Shown in pieces: positions 36,123 through 44,660 of a stretch of DNA of 64,000 bases (position 1 is the stretch's first letter; each line of letters starts with the position of its first letter). A program made the translations under genes and the position numbers. The notes under the pieces are model-generated. The model was not told where the DNA came from and ran no database searches. It saw nothing but the letters and a program-made list of their open reading frames with translations. This DNA is from Egibacteraceae bacterium (GTDB lineage: Bacteria; Actinomycetota; Nitriliruptoria; Euzebyales; Egibacteraceae): positions 6,108-70,107 of the forward strand of contig JAUJMS010000007.1 in assembly GCA_030446745.1 (NCBI GenBank), read 5' to 3'.

Positions 36123-36956
36123 ATGCCCGGACCCGCCGCCGTCCGCAGCGCCGCGACCGTCGTCGTCCTGCGCGACACCGCCGCTGTCGACGCCGCCGCT
36201 GTCGAGGTCCTGCTGCTGCGCCGCCACGCCAGGGCGGGCTTCGCCGCGGACGCGTGGGTCTTTCCCGGTGGCGTCGTGGAGGCGGCTGACCGCCGGCTGC
36301 CGGCCGACCGCTGGAGCGGTCTGGACTCGGCCGCGGTGGCGGAGCGCTTCGCCGCGAGCGCCGACGAGGTCCTCGGGTTCTACGTCGCCGCGGTGCGCGA
36401 GACGTTCGAGGAGTCGGGGCTGCTGCTGGCCGCCCGCGACGACGGTTCGCCGGTCGACGCGACGGCGCCGTCGGTGCGCGGACAGCGCGAGGCCATGGCC
36501 AGCCGCGACGCCGCCGAGGGCGCCGACTTTGGTGCCTGGCTCGAGCGCGAGCGGCTGGTGCTCGACTTCGGCCTCCTGACCTACCTCAGCCGCTGGGTGA
36601 CCCCGACGGTGGAGCCGCGCCGCTACGACACCTGCTTCTTTCTCGCCCGGGCCCCCTCCGCCCAGGTCGCCGACGCTGACCGCGTCGAGACGACCGAGCG
36701 GCGCTGGCTGGACCCAGCCACGGCGCTCGACGAGCACCACGCCGGCCGGCTGCGCCTGATCTACCCGACGCTGCGGACGCTGGAGTGGCTGGCAGCCCAC
36801 GCGACCGTCGCCGCGGCGGTCGCCGCCGCGGCCGCTCAGCCGTCGGTGCGCAGCGTCCAGCCGCACATCGAGCTCGACGCCGACGGCCGGCCGGTCCGGG
36901 TGCTCCACCCGGACGACCCCGACTTCCCGGCGCACCTGTACGAGCGCAGCGCATGA
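36123..36956 (+). CDS. NUDIX hydrolase with insertion in the Nudix box
   Basis: A 277-residue protein with a NUDT19-like layout. The Nudix box starts as WVFPGGVVEAAD (about residues 45-56) and ends AAVRETFEESGLLL (about residues 91-104), with a long insert between them, as in peroxisomal NUDT7/19-type CoA diphosphatases. RYDTCFFLAR, RRWLDPATAL and PTLRTLEWLA follow. It may hydrolyse CoA esters or other nucleotide diphosphates. Its stop overlaps the start of the MBL hydrolase (ATGA), the same gene order seen in actinobacteria for this pair. Confidence 0.92.
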   Translation: MPGPAAVRSAATVVVLRDTAAVDAAAVEVLLLRRHARAGFAADAWVFPGGVVEAADRRLPADRWSGLDSAAVAERFAASADEVLGFYVAAVRETFEESGLLLAARDDGSPVDATAPSVRGQREAMASRDAAEGADFGAWLERERLVLDFGLLTYLSRWVTPTVEPRRYDTCFFLARAPSAQVADADRVETTERRWLDPATALDEHHAGRLRLIYPTLRTLEWLAAHATVAAAVAAAAAQPSVRSVQPHIELDADGRPVRVLHPDDPDFPAHLYERSA

Positions 36957-37771
36957 CGGGGCGCCGCCTCGACGAGCTGACCACCGTCGTCCTGGCGGCC
37001 AACCCGTCGCCCATGACGTTGGACGGCACGAACACCTACCTCCTCGGCGCGCCGGGCAGCGGTGAGGTCGTCGTCGTCGACCCCGGGCCGGATCTGCCGG
37101 CCCACCGCGCGGCCGTCGACGCGGCGGTCGCTGCGCGCGACGCCACCGTCGCCGCCGTGGTCGTGACCCACGCGCACGCGGACCATGCCGCTGCGGTCGG
37201 ATGGGCCGGCGCGTGGGGGGTCGAGGCGTTCGCGTTCCGCCCGGAGCTCGTGCCGGCAGCCGCGACCGCGCTGGCTGACGGCGACGTCGTCGCGCGCGCC
37301 GGCGTCACGCTGGAGGCGCTGCACACGCCCGGGCACGCGAGCGACCACCTGTGCCTGCGTGTCGGCGAGACCGGTGTGGTGCTGTCCGGCGACCACGTCC
37401 TCGGGCGCGGGACGACCGTCGTCGCGTGGCCCGACGGCGACATGGCCGACTACCTCGCGTCGCTGCGCCGGCTCGCGTCGTACGCCGCCACGGCCCTGTA
37501 CCCGGGTCACGGTCCGGTCGTGACCGACCCGGCGGCGACCGTCGCCGACTACCTCGCTCACCGCGCCGAGCGCGAAGCCGAGATCGTCGCCGCCCTGCGC
37601 GCGGGCGATACGACGCCTGCGGCGGTCGTCGCGCGCGTCTACGCCGACGTCGATCCCGCCCTGCACCCCGCGGCGCAGCGCAGCGTCCGCGCGCATCTCG
37701 CCAAGCTCGTCGCCGAGGGCGTCGTGGACCGCACCGGCGGAGGCGACGAGGAGCACTACCGTGTCCGATGA
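36953..37771 (+). CDS. metallo-beta-lactamase-fold hydrolase (LACTB2-like)
   Basis: A 272-residue MBL enzyme. The zinc motif THAHADH is at residues 72-78, a second metal His is in HTPGHASDHLCL, the bridging Asp is in LSGDHVLG, and a further His is in YPGHGPVV. A C-terminal winged-helix-like part (DVDPALHPAAQRSVRAHLAKL) is typical of the LACTB2/RNase-like branch with the N-terminal NPSPMTLDGTNTYLLG. Homologues cleave single-stranded RNA or thioesters. It is coupled to the NUDIX gene upstream and its 3' end overlaps the next gene's start region. Confidence 0.93.
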   Translation: MTGRRLDELTTVVLAANPSPMTLDGTNTYLLGAPGSGEVVVVDPGPDLPAHRAAVDAAVAARDATVAAVVVTHAHADHAAAVGWAGAWGVEAFAFRPELVPAAATALADGDVVARAGVTLEALHTPGHASDHLCLRVGETGVVLSGDHVLGRGTTVVAWPDGDMADYLASLRRLASYAATALYPGHGPVVTDPAATVADYLAHRAEREAEIVAALRAGDTTPAAVVARVYADVDPALHPAAQRSVRAHLAKLVAEGVVDRTGGGDEEHYRVR

Positions 37772-38726
37772 CCCCACCGGGCGCATCGCTGCCGACGGCG
37801 CCGGCGGGGCGGGCGGGGCCGAGCGTGGCCGGCGGCCGGCGGTCGTGGCGACGCTGGCGGTCGTCGTGGCGCTGCTCGTGCTGGCCGGCGTGGCCTTGCT
37901 GCGCGGTCGCGGCGATGACGCCGCGGCGCCGGCGCCGACGCCGACGCCCGCGCCGAGCGTCGCGGCGAGCGTGACGCCCAGCCCCGTGCCGACCCCGTCG
38001 GCGAGCCCATCGCCGAGTGCGCCGGCCACGACCGCGCCGAGCGCGCAACCCAGTGCCGCGCCCGACCCGACGCCGGGCCCGGACAGCGAGGCGCCGGTGT
38101 CGCCGACCGGCGCACCCGCGACGCCGCCGGCCGCCGCACCGCCCGCGGAACCCAGCGCGGCCGCGTCGGCTCCGGCACCGCCGCCCGCGAGCCGCGAACC
38201 CACCGAGGCCGACGTCGCCGCGTACGTCACCGCGTACGAGGCGTCCGGCCGCGGCACGGCGCGCACGGTCGTCGCCGACGTCGACGGCAACGGCGTCGAC
38301 GAGGTCGTCGGCGCGCGCGTCCGCGACGACGTGACGCAGCTGGCGGTCGCGGCGTGGAACGGCAGCGAGTACGCCGTCGTCTTCCGCGACGCGGGCGGCA
38401 CCGCCGCGGCGCTCGACGACCTGCTCGTGCGCGATGTCAACGGCGCCGCGCCGCCGGAGATCGCGACCTTCCAGTCCGTGGGCAACGTCGGGGCGAGCCT
38501 GTCGCTGTGGGGCTTGCGGGACGGCAACTACGCCCGCATGGCTGGCGTCGGCGGCTGCTGGGACGGCTCGCACACCTACGGCATCACCGGGGCGACGCTG
38601 GACCCGGGCCGGATCACCGCCACGTGCGACGGCTCGCCGCTGCCGCCCGAGGCGTGGCCGTCCGACGTCTACGTCTGGGACGGCACGACGTGGCGCTACG
38701 AGACGACCGAGGAGGCTGGCCAGTGA
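37761..38726 (+). CDS. membrane-anchored Pro/Ala/Ser-rich protein with FG-GAP-like C-terminal domain
   Basis: A 321-residue protein of unknown function. One transmembrane helix (about residues 27-46: VVATLAVVVALLVLAGVALL) is followed by about 100 residues of Pro/Ala/Ser/Thr linker (PAPTPTPAPSV and similar), then a globular extracytoplasmic domain with ADVDGNGVDEVVGARV and VRDVNGAAPPEIATFQSVG, which look like calcium-type FG-GAP/VCBS repeats. Two cysteines near the end (GGCWDG, ATCDG) may bond. GTG 37761 overlaps the end of the MBL gene; its stop overlaps the usp start (GTGA). Confidence 0.75.
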   Translation: MSDDPTGRIAADGAGGAGGAERGRRPAVVATLAVVVALLVLAGVALLRGRGDDAAAPAPTPTPAPSVAASVTPSPVPTPSASPSPSAPATTAPSAQPSAAPDPTPGPDSEAPVSPTGAPATPPAAAPPAEPSAAASAPAPPPASREPTEADVAAYVTAYEASGRGTARTVVADVDGNGVDEVVGARVRDDVTQLAVAAWNGSEYAVVFRDAGGTAAALDDLLVRDVNGAAPPEIATFQSVGNVGASLSLWGLRDGNYARMAGVGGCWDGSHTYGITGATLDPGRITATCDGSPLPPEAWPSDVYVWDGTTWRYETTEEAGQ

Positions 38727-39105
38727 CCGCCCCGTACCGCACCGTCGTCGTCGGAACCGACGGCTCGGTCACCGCGGGGCGGGCCGTCGCGCGCGCGGTC
38801 GCCCTCGCCGCCGCCTGCGAGGCGCGCGGCTGCTCGTCGCCTACGTCGGCAACCCGGCGCAGGGCCGCGACGTGCTCGCCGAGGTGACCGCCGACCACGG
38901 CGGCGGGCCGCCGGTGGAGGGGCGACTGCTCACCGGCGACCCGGCCGACGCGCTGCTCGGCCTGGCGGCGGTCGAGCGTGCCGACGTCATCGTGGTCGGC
39001 AACAAGGGGATGAGCGGGGCCCAGCGGTTCCTGCTCGGCTCGGTGCCGAACAAGGTCAGCCACCGCGCGACCTGCGACGTGCTCGTCGTCGCGACGACGC
39101 CGTGA
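38723..39105 (+). pseudogene. usp: universal stress protein, frameshifted
   Basis: From GTG 38723 the protein reads TAPYRTVVVGTDGSVTAGRAV and AVALAAACEAR; near 38822 the family similarity jumps to the frame that reads ARLLVAYVGNPAQGRD and ends ADVIVVGNKGMSGAQRFLLGSVPNKVSHRATCDVLVV. One base is missing between the two parts. The product would be a normal UspA of about 127 residues with the ATP-binding Gly/Ser motif GNKGMSG-x-G-S-x-S-like. The break is in a GCGCGCGG run, so a sequence error is possible. Without it, the gene is disabled. The stop region overlaps the next gene's GTG (39102). Confidence 0.8.
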
Positions 39106-40148
39106 GAGCCGTCGTCCTCGGCATCGACGGGGCGCCGGCCCTCGCCGACGTCGACGAGCCGGCGCTGCGCCATCCCGGCGACGCGGTCGTCGCCGTGCGC
39201 AAGGCGGCGATCTGCGGCAGCGACCTCCACGTCCTCGCCGGCAAGATCCCGGGCATGGCGCCGGGTGGGGTGCTCGGCCACGAGTTCACCGGCGTCGTCG
39301 CGGCGGTGGGCGAGGCCGTCACGTCGGTGGCGGTCGGCGACCGGGTCGTGGGCTCGTTTCTCATCCCGTGCGGTGAGTGCGCCGCCTGCGCAGCCGCGCG
39401 CTACAACCACTGCGACGACCTGCGGGTGCTCGGCTACGGAGCGCTGTTCGGCGACCTCGCCGGCGCGCAGGCGGAGCGCGTCGTGGTCCCCAACGCCGAC
39501 CTGACGCTGCTGCGGATTCCCGACGACCTCGGCGACGAGCAGGTGCTGTTCGCCGGCGACGTGCTCTCGACCGCCTACTACGCCGTGCGCCTGGGCGGGG
39601 TCGGCGCCGGTGACGTCGTTGCGGTGCAGGGGTGCGGGCCCATCGGCATGCTCGCGCTGCAGCTCGCCCGCGGCCTGGGCGCGGGCCGGGTCGTAGCGGT
39701 CGACGTCGCCGCCGAGCGCCTCGACGCCGCCCGCGCGCTGGGCGCGGACACCATCGACGCGTCGGGCGTCGCCCCTGGCGTCGCGATCGAGGAGCTGACG
39801 GGCGCGGGCGCGGACGTCGTGCTCGACACCGCCGGTGGGGCGCCGGCCGTGCTCGCCCAGACGTTCGATCTCGTCCGCCCGGGCGGAACGATCGCGGTGG
39901 TCGGCGTCTACAGCGACCTCGAAACCACGATCCCGCTGGCCGACCTGTGGCTGCGCGGGGTGACGCTGCGCTTCGGCGGCACCTGCCCCGTGCCGGCGCT
40001 GTGGCACGACGTCGTGGCGATGGTTCGCGACGGCACGGTCGACCCGGTCGCGATCGTGAGCCACCGGCTGCCCCTCGATGACGCCGTGGCCGGCTACGAG
40101 CTGTTCGCCTCACGGGCGGCGCTGAAGGTCGTGCTCGACGTGTCGTGA
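39102..40148 (+). CDS. zinc-dependent medium-chain dehydrogenase
   Basis: A 348-residue MDR-family alcohol/polyol dehydrogenase. The catalytic zinc region contains CGSDLHVLAGK (Cys, about residue 38) and GHEFTGVVAAVG (His-Glu). The structural zinc loop is CGECAACAAARYNHC (about residues 90-104). The Rossmann motif is VVAVQGCGPIGMLALQLARGLGAGRVVAVD, whose acidic end (VD) suggests NAD preference. The C-terminal domain ends YELFASRAALKVVLDV. It could oxidise sugar alcohols, threonine or formaldehyde conjugates; the substrate is not evident. Confidence 0.95.
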   Translation: MRAVVLGIDGAPALADVDEPALRHPGDAVVAVRKAAICGSDLHVLAGKIPGMAPGGVLGHEFTGVVAAVGEAVTSVAVGDRVVGSFLIPCGECAACAAARYNHCDDLRVLGYGALFGDLAGAQAERVVVPNADLTLLRIPDDLGDEQVLFAGDVLSTAYYAVRLGGVGAGDVVAVQGCGPIGMLALQLARGLGAGRVVAVDVAAERLDAARALGADTIDASGVAPGVAIEELTGAGADVVLDTAGGAPAVLAQTFDLVRPGGTIAVVGVYSDLETTIPLADLWLRGVTLRFGGTCPVPALWHDVVAMVRDGTVDPVAIVSHRLPLDDAVAGYELFASRAALKVVLDVS

Positions 40149-40247
40149 CGGCAGCCGCACGGTTGCTGCCGGCAGCGGTTGGGCACGGCTTGCGCCGGGG
40201 CGGTAGCGTCGCCGCCGGCAAACGTCGCTCTCAGGAGGCCAGCCGTC

Positions 40248-41792
40248 GTGGCGATTCAGCTCCCCCCCGCCAAGTCCGTCGCCGTGAACCCCACGCAGGA
40301 CGAGCTCAAGGCGTGGGTCGCACAGATGCCGAACTCGCAGATGACGGAGTTCGGCAACTACAACGTCAAGGCGAACGTGACGGCTCGCTCGGCGGGGTCG
40401 ACGTTCATCGTCAGCGACGATCCGTCGCGGACGACGAAGCCGACGATGCCCAGCGCCGAGTACGCCGAGGTGGCGGCGCGCCAGGAGGCCTACATCGCCG
40501 ACCGCGACATGATCCTGATCGAGGGCTACATCGGGCCGGAGAACTCGCCGATGAAGCGCGCCGCGCGGGTCTACATCGAGCGCTCCAACGGCAACATCCC
40601 GGCGATGCAGCAGCAGCTGTACTACCCCAGGGACGCGGACTGGCGGGAAGAGGACGCGCTGACCGTCATCTACACGCCCAACTGCCCCGCCGAGGGCTAC
40701 CCGCAGGACCGGCTCGTCACCATCGACCTGGACAACTGGGTGACGCGGGTGTTCTCCATCGACTACTTCGGCGAGTCGAAGATGGGCGGCCTGCGGATGT
40801 GGATGGAGTGGGCCTACCAGCAGGGTGCGCTCGCGATGCACGCCGGCGCGAAGGTCATCCCCACCGACGGCGGCGACAAGGTCGCGCTCATCATCGGGTT
40901 GTCGGGGACCGGCAAGACAACGACGACGTTCACCCGTCAGAACGGCTCGCTGCCGGTGCAAGACGACATCGTGGCGCTGGTCGAGGGCGGTGAGGTCTTC
41001 TCGACGGAAAACGGCTGCTTCGCCAAGACCTACGGGCTGGACCCGAAGTACGAGCCGACGATCTACGGCGCGCTCGCGTCGCCCGAGGGATGGCTGGAAA
41101 ACGTCGCCGTCGCCCCCGACGGGACGGTGGACTTCTTCGACGACTCCTACACCGCCAACGGCCGCGGCACCTTCGCGCTGTCGGCGATCGAGCACTACGA
41201 CCCGCGCAAGCTCGGCCGCGCCGACTTCCTGCTCATCCTCAACCGCAACGAGACGATCGCGCCGGCCGTGGCGAAGATGGCGAGCAAGGAGCAGGCGGTC
41301 GCCTACTTCATGCTCGGCGAGACGAAGGGCACGTCGGCCGGCGGCGTCGCGGAGGCCGGCAAGTCGCTGCGGGTGCCCGGCACGAATCCCTTCTTCATGC
41401 GCCACGACTACCTGCAAGGCAACCGCCTCGCCGAGCTCATCGCGTCGATGGACTACGACTTCGGGGTCTACGTCATGTCCACCGGCCGCGTCGGCGGCGG
41501 CGAAGACGTCTCCGGGTCGAAAAAGGTGAAGATCCCGCACTCGTCGGCGATCGTGAAGGGCATCGCCGAGGGGACGATCACGTGGGAGCCGGACCCCGAC
41601 TTCGGCTACCTCATCGCCACCGACGTGCCCGACTTCGACGACCCGGAGCTGCTCCAGCCGCGGCGGCTGTACGAGGTGCAGGGACGCGGCGACGAGTACG
41701 TCGCGCTCGTCGAGGGCCTCAAGGCGGCGCGGCGCGAGTACATGGCCACGCACGCCGGCCTGGACCAGGCCATCGTCGACGCGCTCGGCTGA
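40248..41792 (+). CDS. pckA: phosphoenolpyruvate carboxykinase (ATP)
   Basis: A 514-residue ATP-type PEPCK. The kinase P-loop GLSGTGKTTTTF is at residues 217-228, the metal/oxaloacetate region includes DDIVALVEGGEVFSTENGCF, and the C-terminal part has ETKGTSAGGVAEAGKSLRVPGTNPFF (R and GTNP motifs). It catalyses oxaloacetate + ATP to PEP + CO2, the entry to gluconeogenesis. AGGAGG at 40233-40238 lies nine bases before GTG 40248 and decides the start. Actinobacteria more often use the GTP enzyme, so the ATP type is a useful lineage marker (recalled, not searched). Confidence 0.96.
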   Translation: MAIQLPPAKSVAVNPTQDELKAWVAQMPNSQMTEFGNYNVKANVTARSAGSTFIVSDDPSRTTKPTMPSAEYAEVAARQEAYIADRDMILIEGYIGPENSPMKRAARVYIERSNGNIPAMQQQLYYPRDADWREEDALTVIYTPNCPAEGYPQDRLVTIDLDNWVTRVFSIDYFGESKMGGLRMWMEWAYQQGALAMHAGAKVIPTDGGDKVALIIGLSGTGKTTTTFTRQNGSLPVQDDIVALVEGGEVFSTENGCFAKTYGLDPKYEPTIYGALASPEGWLENVAVAPDGTVDFFDDSYTANGRGTFALSAIEHYDPRKLGRADFLLILNRNETIAPAVAKMASKEQAVAYFMLGETKGTSAGGVAEAGKSLRVPGTNPFFMRHDYLQGNRLAELIASMDYDFGVYVMSTGRVGGGEDVSGSKKVKIPHSSAIVKGIAEGTITWEPDPDFGYLIATDVPDFDDPELLQPRRLYEVQGRGDEYVALVEGLKAARREYMATHAGLDQAIVDALG

Positions 41793-41808
41793 GCGTGCGG
41801 CGCGGCCG

Positions 41809-42285
41809 TCAGCGGTCGGCGAAGCGTTGGGTCACCCAGGTCCGCCCGCCGCCTTTGCACACGCCGATGCCCATGATCCGCCACCGTCGGCGCAGCACGT
41901 TGTCGCGGTGGGGGGGTGAGTCCATGAACAACTCGTGGATGCGCGGGGCCGCGTCCGTGGCCGAGGTGTAGCCGACGTTTTCGCCCCACGCGTCGACCCC
42001 GAGGGGCAGCTCCAGCGCGAGGCGCGCATCGTGGAAGATCGTGCCGGCGTCCGCCATGTCGCAGGCGTGGCCGCGGGCGCCGCGCTGCAGCGTCAGGTTC
42101 ACGTCGAGCCGGCGCAGCCCGTGGCGGGCGCGGGCGCGGTTGACCAGGTACTCGACGCGGTCGCGGATCTCGGCGGCGGGGCGGGCGTCGGCGGCCGCCG
42201 CGTGCGGGGCCGGCAGCAGCCCCATCAGGGCGACGGCAGTCAGCAGCGTGGCGAGCAGGCGGCGGGCCGGGCGGGGCGCGGTCAT
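41809..42285 (-). CDS. secreted CAP/SCP-domain protein 1
   Basis: A 158-residue exported protein. Its signal peptide is at about residues 9-32 (LLATLLTAVALMGLLPAPHAAAA). The CAP domain has EYLVNRARARHGLRRLDVN, ACDMADAGTIFHDARL with the first active His, WGENVGYT with Glu, and FMDSPPHRDNVLRRRWRIMGIGV with the second His (SPPHRDN). A cysteine near the end (GVCKGG) may bond to Cys in ARGHACD. CAP proteins occur in cell-wall and lipid-binding roles. It is a tandem paralogue of the next gene on the same strand. Confidence 0.92.
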   Translation of the reverse strand: MTAPRPARRLLATLLTAVALMGLLPAPHAAAADARPAAEIRDRVEYLVNRARARHGLRRLDVNLTLQRGARGHACDMADAGTIFHDARLALELPLGVDAWGENVGYTSATDAAPRIHELFMDSPPHRDNVLRRRWRIMGIGVCKGGGRTWVTQRFADR

Positions 42286-42358
42286 GGCGGTCTCCCGGGG
42301 TCGGACGGAACGGACATCCGGGATGTCGACCGTTCCGCGGCCGCCTTGAGCGCGAGTT

Positions 42359-42838
42359 TCAGCGTCGCATGAACCGCTGGGTGACGTAGACGTAGCCGCC
42401 GCGCTTGACGATCCCGATGCCCATGTGCGTCCAGTCGCGCCGCAGGATGTTCGCGCGGTGCGCGGAGGAGTGCATGAACAGGTAGTGCAGCCGCCGCGCG
42501 GGGGTGTGCGACGCCGTGGCGCCGACGTTCTCGCCCCACGCGTCGGCCCCGGACGGCAGCTCGAAGCGCAGGCGGCTGTCGTGGTACAGCGCGGTGCGGT
42601 CGGCCATGTCGTCGGCGTGGTCGCGGGCGTAGTACTCCAGCGTCGAGTGCACCCGCAGCCGCGGCAGGTCGTGGCGCGCGCGGGCGCGGTTGACGCGGTA
42701 CTCCAGGCGATCGCGGATCTCGCGCGCGGTGGGCGCGTGCGCCGCCTGGGCTGCCGTTGCCGGCGCCACCGTCGTCAGCACCGCGGCGACCACCGCGACC
42801 GCGACGTTGCGCACCAGCGTTGAACCCAAAGATGGCAT
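42359..42838 (-). CDS. secreted CAP/SCP-domain protein 2
   Basis: A 159-residue exported protein similar to the neighbouring CAP gene. The signal peptide is VRNVAVAVVAAVLTTVAPATAAQA (about residues 9-32), and the CAP domain has EYRVNRARARHDLPRLRVHS, HADDMADRTALYHDSRL, WGENVGAT and MHSSAHRANILRRDWTHMGIGIV. Unlike its paralogue it has no cysteines in the domain. ATG 42838 is preceded by CAGGAG eleven bases upstream. The pair arose by duplication and may be expressed from a shared leader region (42839-43165). Confidence 0.92.
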   Translation of the reverse strand: MPSLGSTLVRNVAVAVVAAVLTTVAPATAAQAAHAPTAREIRDRLEYRVNRARARHDLPRLRVHSTLEYYARDHADDMADRTALYHDSRLRFELPSGADAWGENVGATASHTPARRLHYLFMHSSAHRANILRRDWTHMGIGIVKRGGYVYVTQRFMRR

Positions 42839-43169
42839 GACAAGCACGCTCCTGCTGGAGAGGGAGACGGTCGAGTTGTCGGCGCGAAGCCCGGTCGCCA
42901 GGCAACGCGACGACCGTGTCAACGGCGCGAAGCCACCCTAAGCACCGCTTTGCGACCTGGCCAACAGGCCGGACCTGCCCGATCGGCGCCGGCCGCGCGA
43001 GGAGGGAAGCACCGTTCCCCTCGCAGGGGGAAACCCGGCGGGGATGGCCGCGGCGCCGTTACGCCAAACCGTGCATGACGCATTCGCCTGTGCACGCAGC
43101 GTGGTACGCGCCGTTCCCCCGAAAAAAATGCGTTCGCGGTGTTGCGGCGGCGCGCTGCGGTAACCGGCG
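42839..43169. other. gene-free structured region upstream of the CAP genes
   Basis: About 330 bases without a credible gene between the CAP protein 2 start and the anti-sigma stop. On the CAP strand it contains two similar short elements, GGCTTCGCGCCG, at about 42925 and 42885, each able to form a small TTCG-type hairpin, and several GC-rich inverted runs. The layout suggests a long 5' leader. I could not match it to a known riboswitch. Confidence 0.45.
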
Positions 43170-43910
43170 CTACAGCGAGGCGCTGGCGACGGCCCGGCCG
43201 GACGGCTTGGCTGCGCCGCCGTGGGGCTCGATCGTCACGGCGACGGCCTCCGCACCGGCGACGTTGCCGTCGATGACCGACAGGGTGCGGCCGTCGGCGT
43301 CCGGCGAGAACACGGCAGCCGGCGTCGGGGTTCCGTCGTTGGCCAACCAGAGCTCGTAGGTGCCGTTGTCCGCAGGCGACGGCAGGCCTTCGGTGACGAG
43401 CACCGCCTGGTCGAGCGCCTTGGAGTACAGGAAGCGGGCGCTCGCGCCGTCAGGGACGTCGAGCTCGATGGTGCGCGTGTCGGCCGCCGCGAGCACCGGC
43501 AGGACGTCGCGCTCGACGGTCGCGGTGCGCTCCAGCTCGCCGAGGCGGCTGTGCAGGTCGGCGGTCACCGAGGTCAACACGACGACCGCGAGGGCGAGCG
43601 ACGCGGCGACCGGGGCGAGCAGCGGGCGCAGGCGCGCGCTCAGCCCGCGACGCGGGGCGCCGCCGCCTCCTCCCGTCGCAGGCGCCAGCTGCCGGATGGT
43701 GTCCACCCGCGCGAGGACCCGGCGGCGCAGTCCCGGGGGCGCCGGCTCGGCGCTCGCGGCGCCCAGCGCGGCGGCGGTCTCCGTCAGCTCGGCGACCTCG
43801 GCGCGGCACGCTTCGCACAGCTCGAGGTGGCGCTCGAAGAACAGGCACTCGTCGGGAGGCAGCGCATCCAGCGCGTACGCCCCCGCGAGGGCGTGGACGT
43901 CGGCGGTCAC
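43170..43910 (-). CDS. rskA: anti-sigma factor, RskA-like
   Basis: A 246-residue single-pass membrane protein. The N-terminal zinc anti-sigma domain has LAGAYALDALPPDECLFFERHLELCEACRAEVAEL with the His-x3-Cys-x2-Cys motif (about residues 26-38). A transmembrane helix lies at about residues 106-123 (VAASLALAVVVLTSVTA), followed by the RskA extracytoplasmic domain (FLYSKALDQAVLVTEGLPSPADNGTYELWL, VAVTIEPHGGAAKPSG). It would hold SigK inactive until proteolysis. GTG 43910 overlaps the sigma factor stop (GTGA), so the two proteins are made in a fixed ratio. Confidence 0.95.
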   Translation of the reverse strand: MTADVHALAGAYALDALPPDECLFFERHLELCEACRAEVAELTETAAALGAASAEPAPPGLRRRVLARVDTIRQLAPATGGGGGAPRRGLSARLRPLLAPVAASLALAVVVLTSVTADLHSRLGELERTATVERDVLPVLAAADTRTIELDVPDGASARFLYSKALDQAVLVTEGLPSPADNGTYELWLANDGTPTPAAVFSPDADGRTLSVIDGNVAGAEAVAVTIEPHGGAAKPSGRAVASASL

Positions 43911-44524
43911 GCCCTCACCCCCAGGGCGTCGCGCAGCCGGATGAGCCCGTCGCGCAGGCGCGTCTTGACCGTGCCCAGCGGTGCGTCGAGCAACTCGGCG
44001 ACCTCGCGGTAGGTGTACCCGCCGTAGTACGCCAGCTCGACCGCCTCCCGCTGCAACGAGGTGAGCTGCCCGAGCGCGGCGCGGACCTGCTCGTGCTCGA
44101 GGCGGACCTCGACCTCCTCCGCCACGACGTCGAAGGCGCCGGTGGCGTTGTCGCGCAACCCGGCACGGTCGTCGCGGTCGCGCGCGGCCTGCTCGCTGCG
44201 GACGCGGTCGACGGCCCGACGGTGCGCCATGGTCATGATCCAGGCGCTGGCGCTGCCCCGTTCGGCGTCGAAGCGGGTCGCCGTGCGCCACACCTCGAGC
44301 ATGACCTCTTGGGCGACCTCCTCCGACTGGGCGGGGTCGCGGAGCACCCGGCGGACCAGGCCGTACAGCCGCGCGCTCACCCGGTCGTAGAGGATGACGA
44401 AGGCGTCGCGGTCACCCTTGGCGACGAGCGCGAGGAGGCGCTCGCTCGACGCGGGTGGCGCCGCCGCGCCCGGCGCAGGCGACGGCACGGCCCGCAGGGC
44501 CCTGCTGTCGCTGCGCTGCGCCAT
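43907..44524 (-). CDS. sigK: ECF RNA polymerase sigma factor, SigK-like
   Basis: A 205-residue ECF sigma factor. Region 2 is at about residues 38-100 (DRDAFVILYDRVSARLYGLVRRVL, AQEVMLEVWRTATRFDAERGSASAWIMTMAHRRAVDRVR). Region 4 is at about 145-200 (LTSLQREAVELAYYGGYTYREVAELLDAPLGTVKTRLRDGLIRLRDAL). The unusual long N-terminal tail is Ala/Pro-rich. It pairs with the RskA-like anti-sigma gene downstream. Targets probably include nearby secreted proteins, but no promoter match was established. Confidence 0.96.
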   Translation of the reverse strand: MAQRSDSRALRAVPSPAPGAAAPPASSERLLALVAKGDRDAFVILYDRVSARLYGLVRRVLRDPAQSEEVAQEVMLEVWRTATRFDAERGSASAWIMTMAHRRAVDRVRSEQAARDRDDRAGLRDNATGAFDVVAEEVEVRLEHEQVRAALGQLTSLQREAVELAYYGGYTYREVAELLDAPLGTVKTRLRDGLIRLRDALGVRA

Positions 44525-44660
44525 GTGGTGCTCGCTTCAGCCGTCGGGGGGCCGCGGGGACGGTAGGCCTCCACTCATCGTTACCCGTGGTTCGGCGCGC
44601 GCGACCGTCGGGATTGCCCTCCGCCAGCCGGGGGTCCGGCCGGCGGAGGCGCGCAGCCTG

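Noticed and set aside
42839-43169. c-di-AMP (ydaO-type) riboswitch
   Set aside because: Some purine-rich and GGTG-like pieces are present, but the conserved core near the 3' end was not recognisable; a covariance search is needed before naming it.
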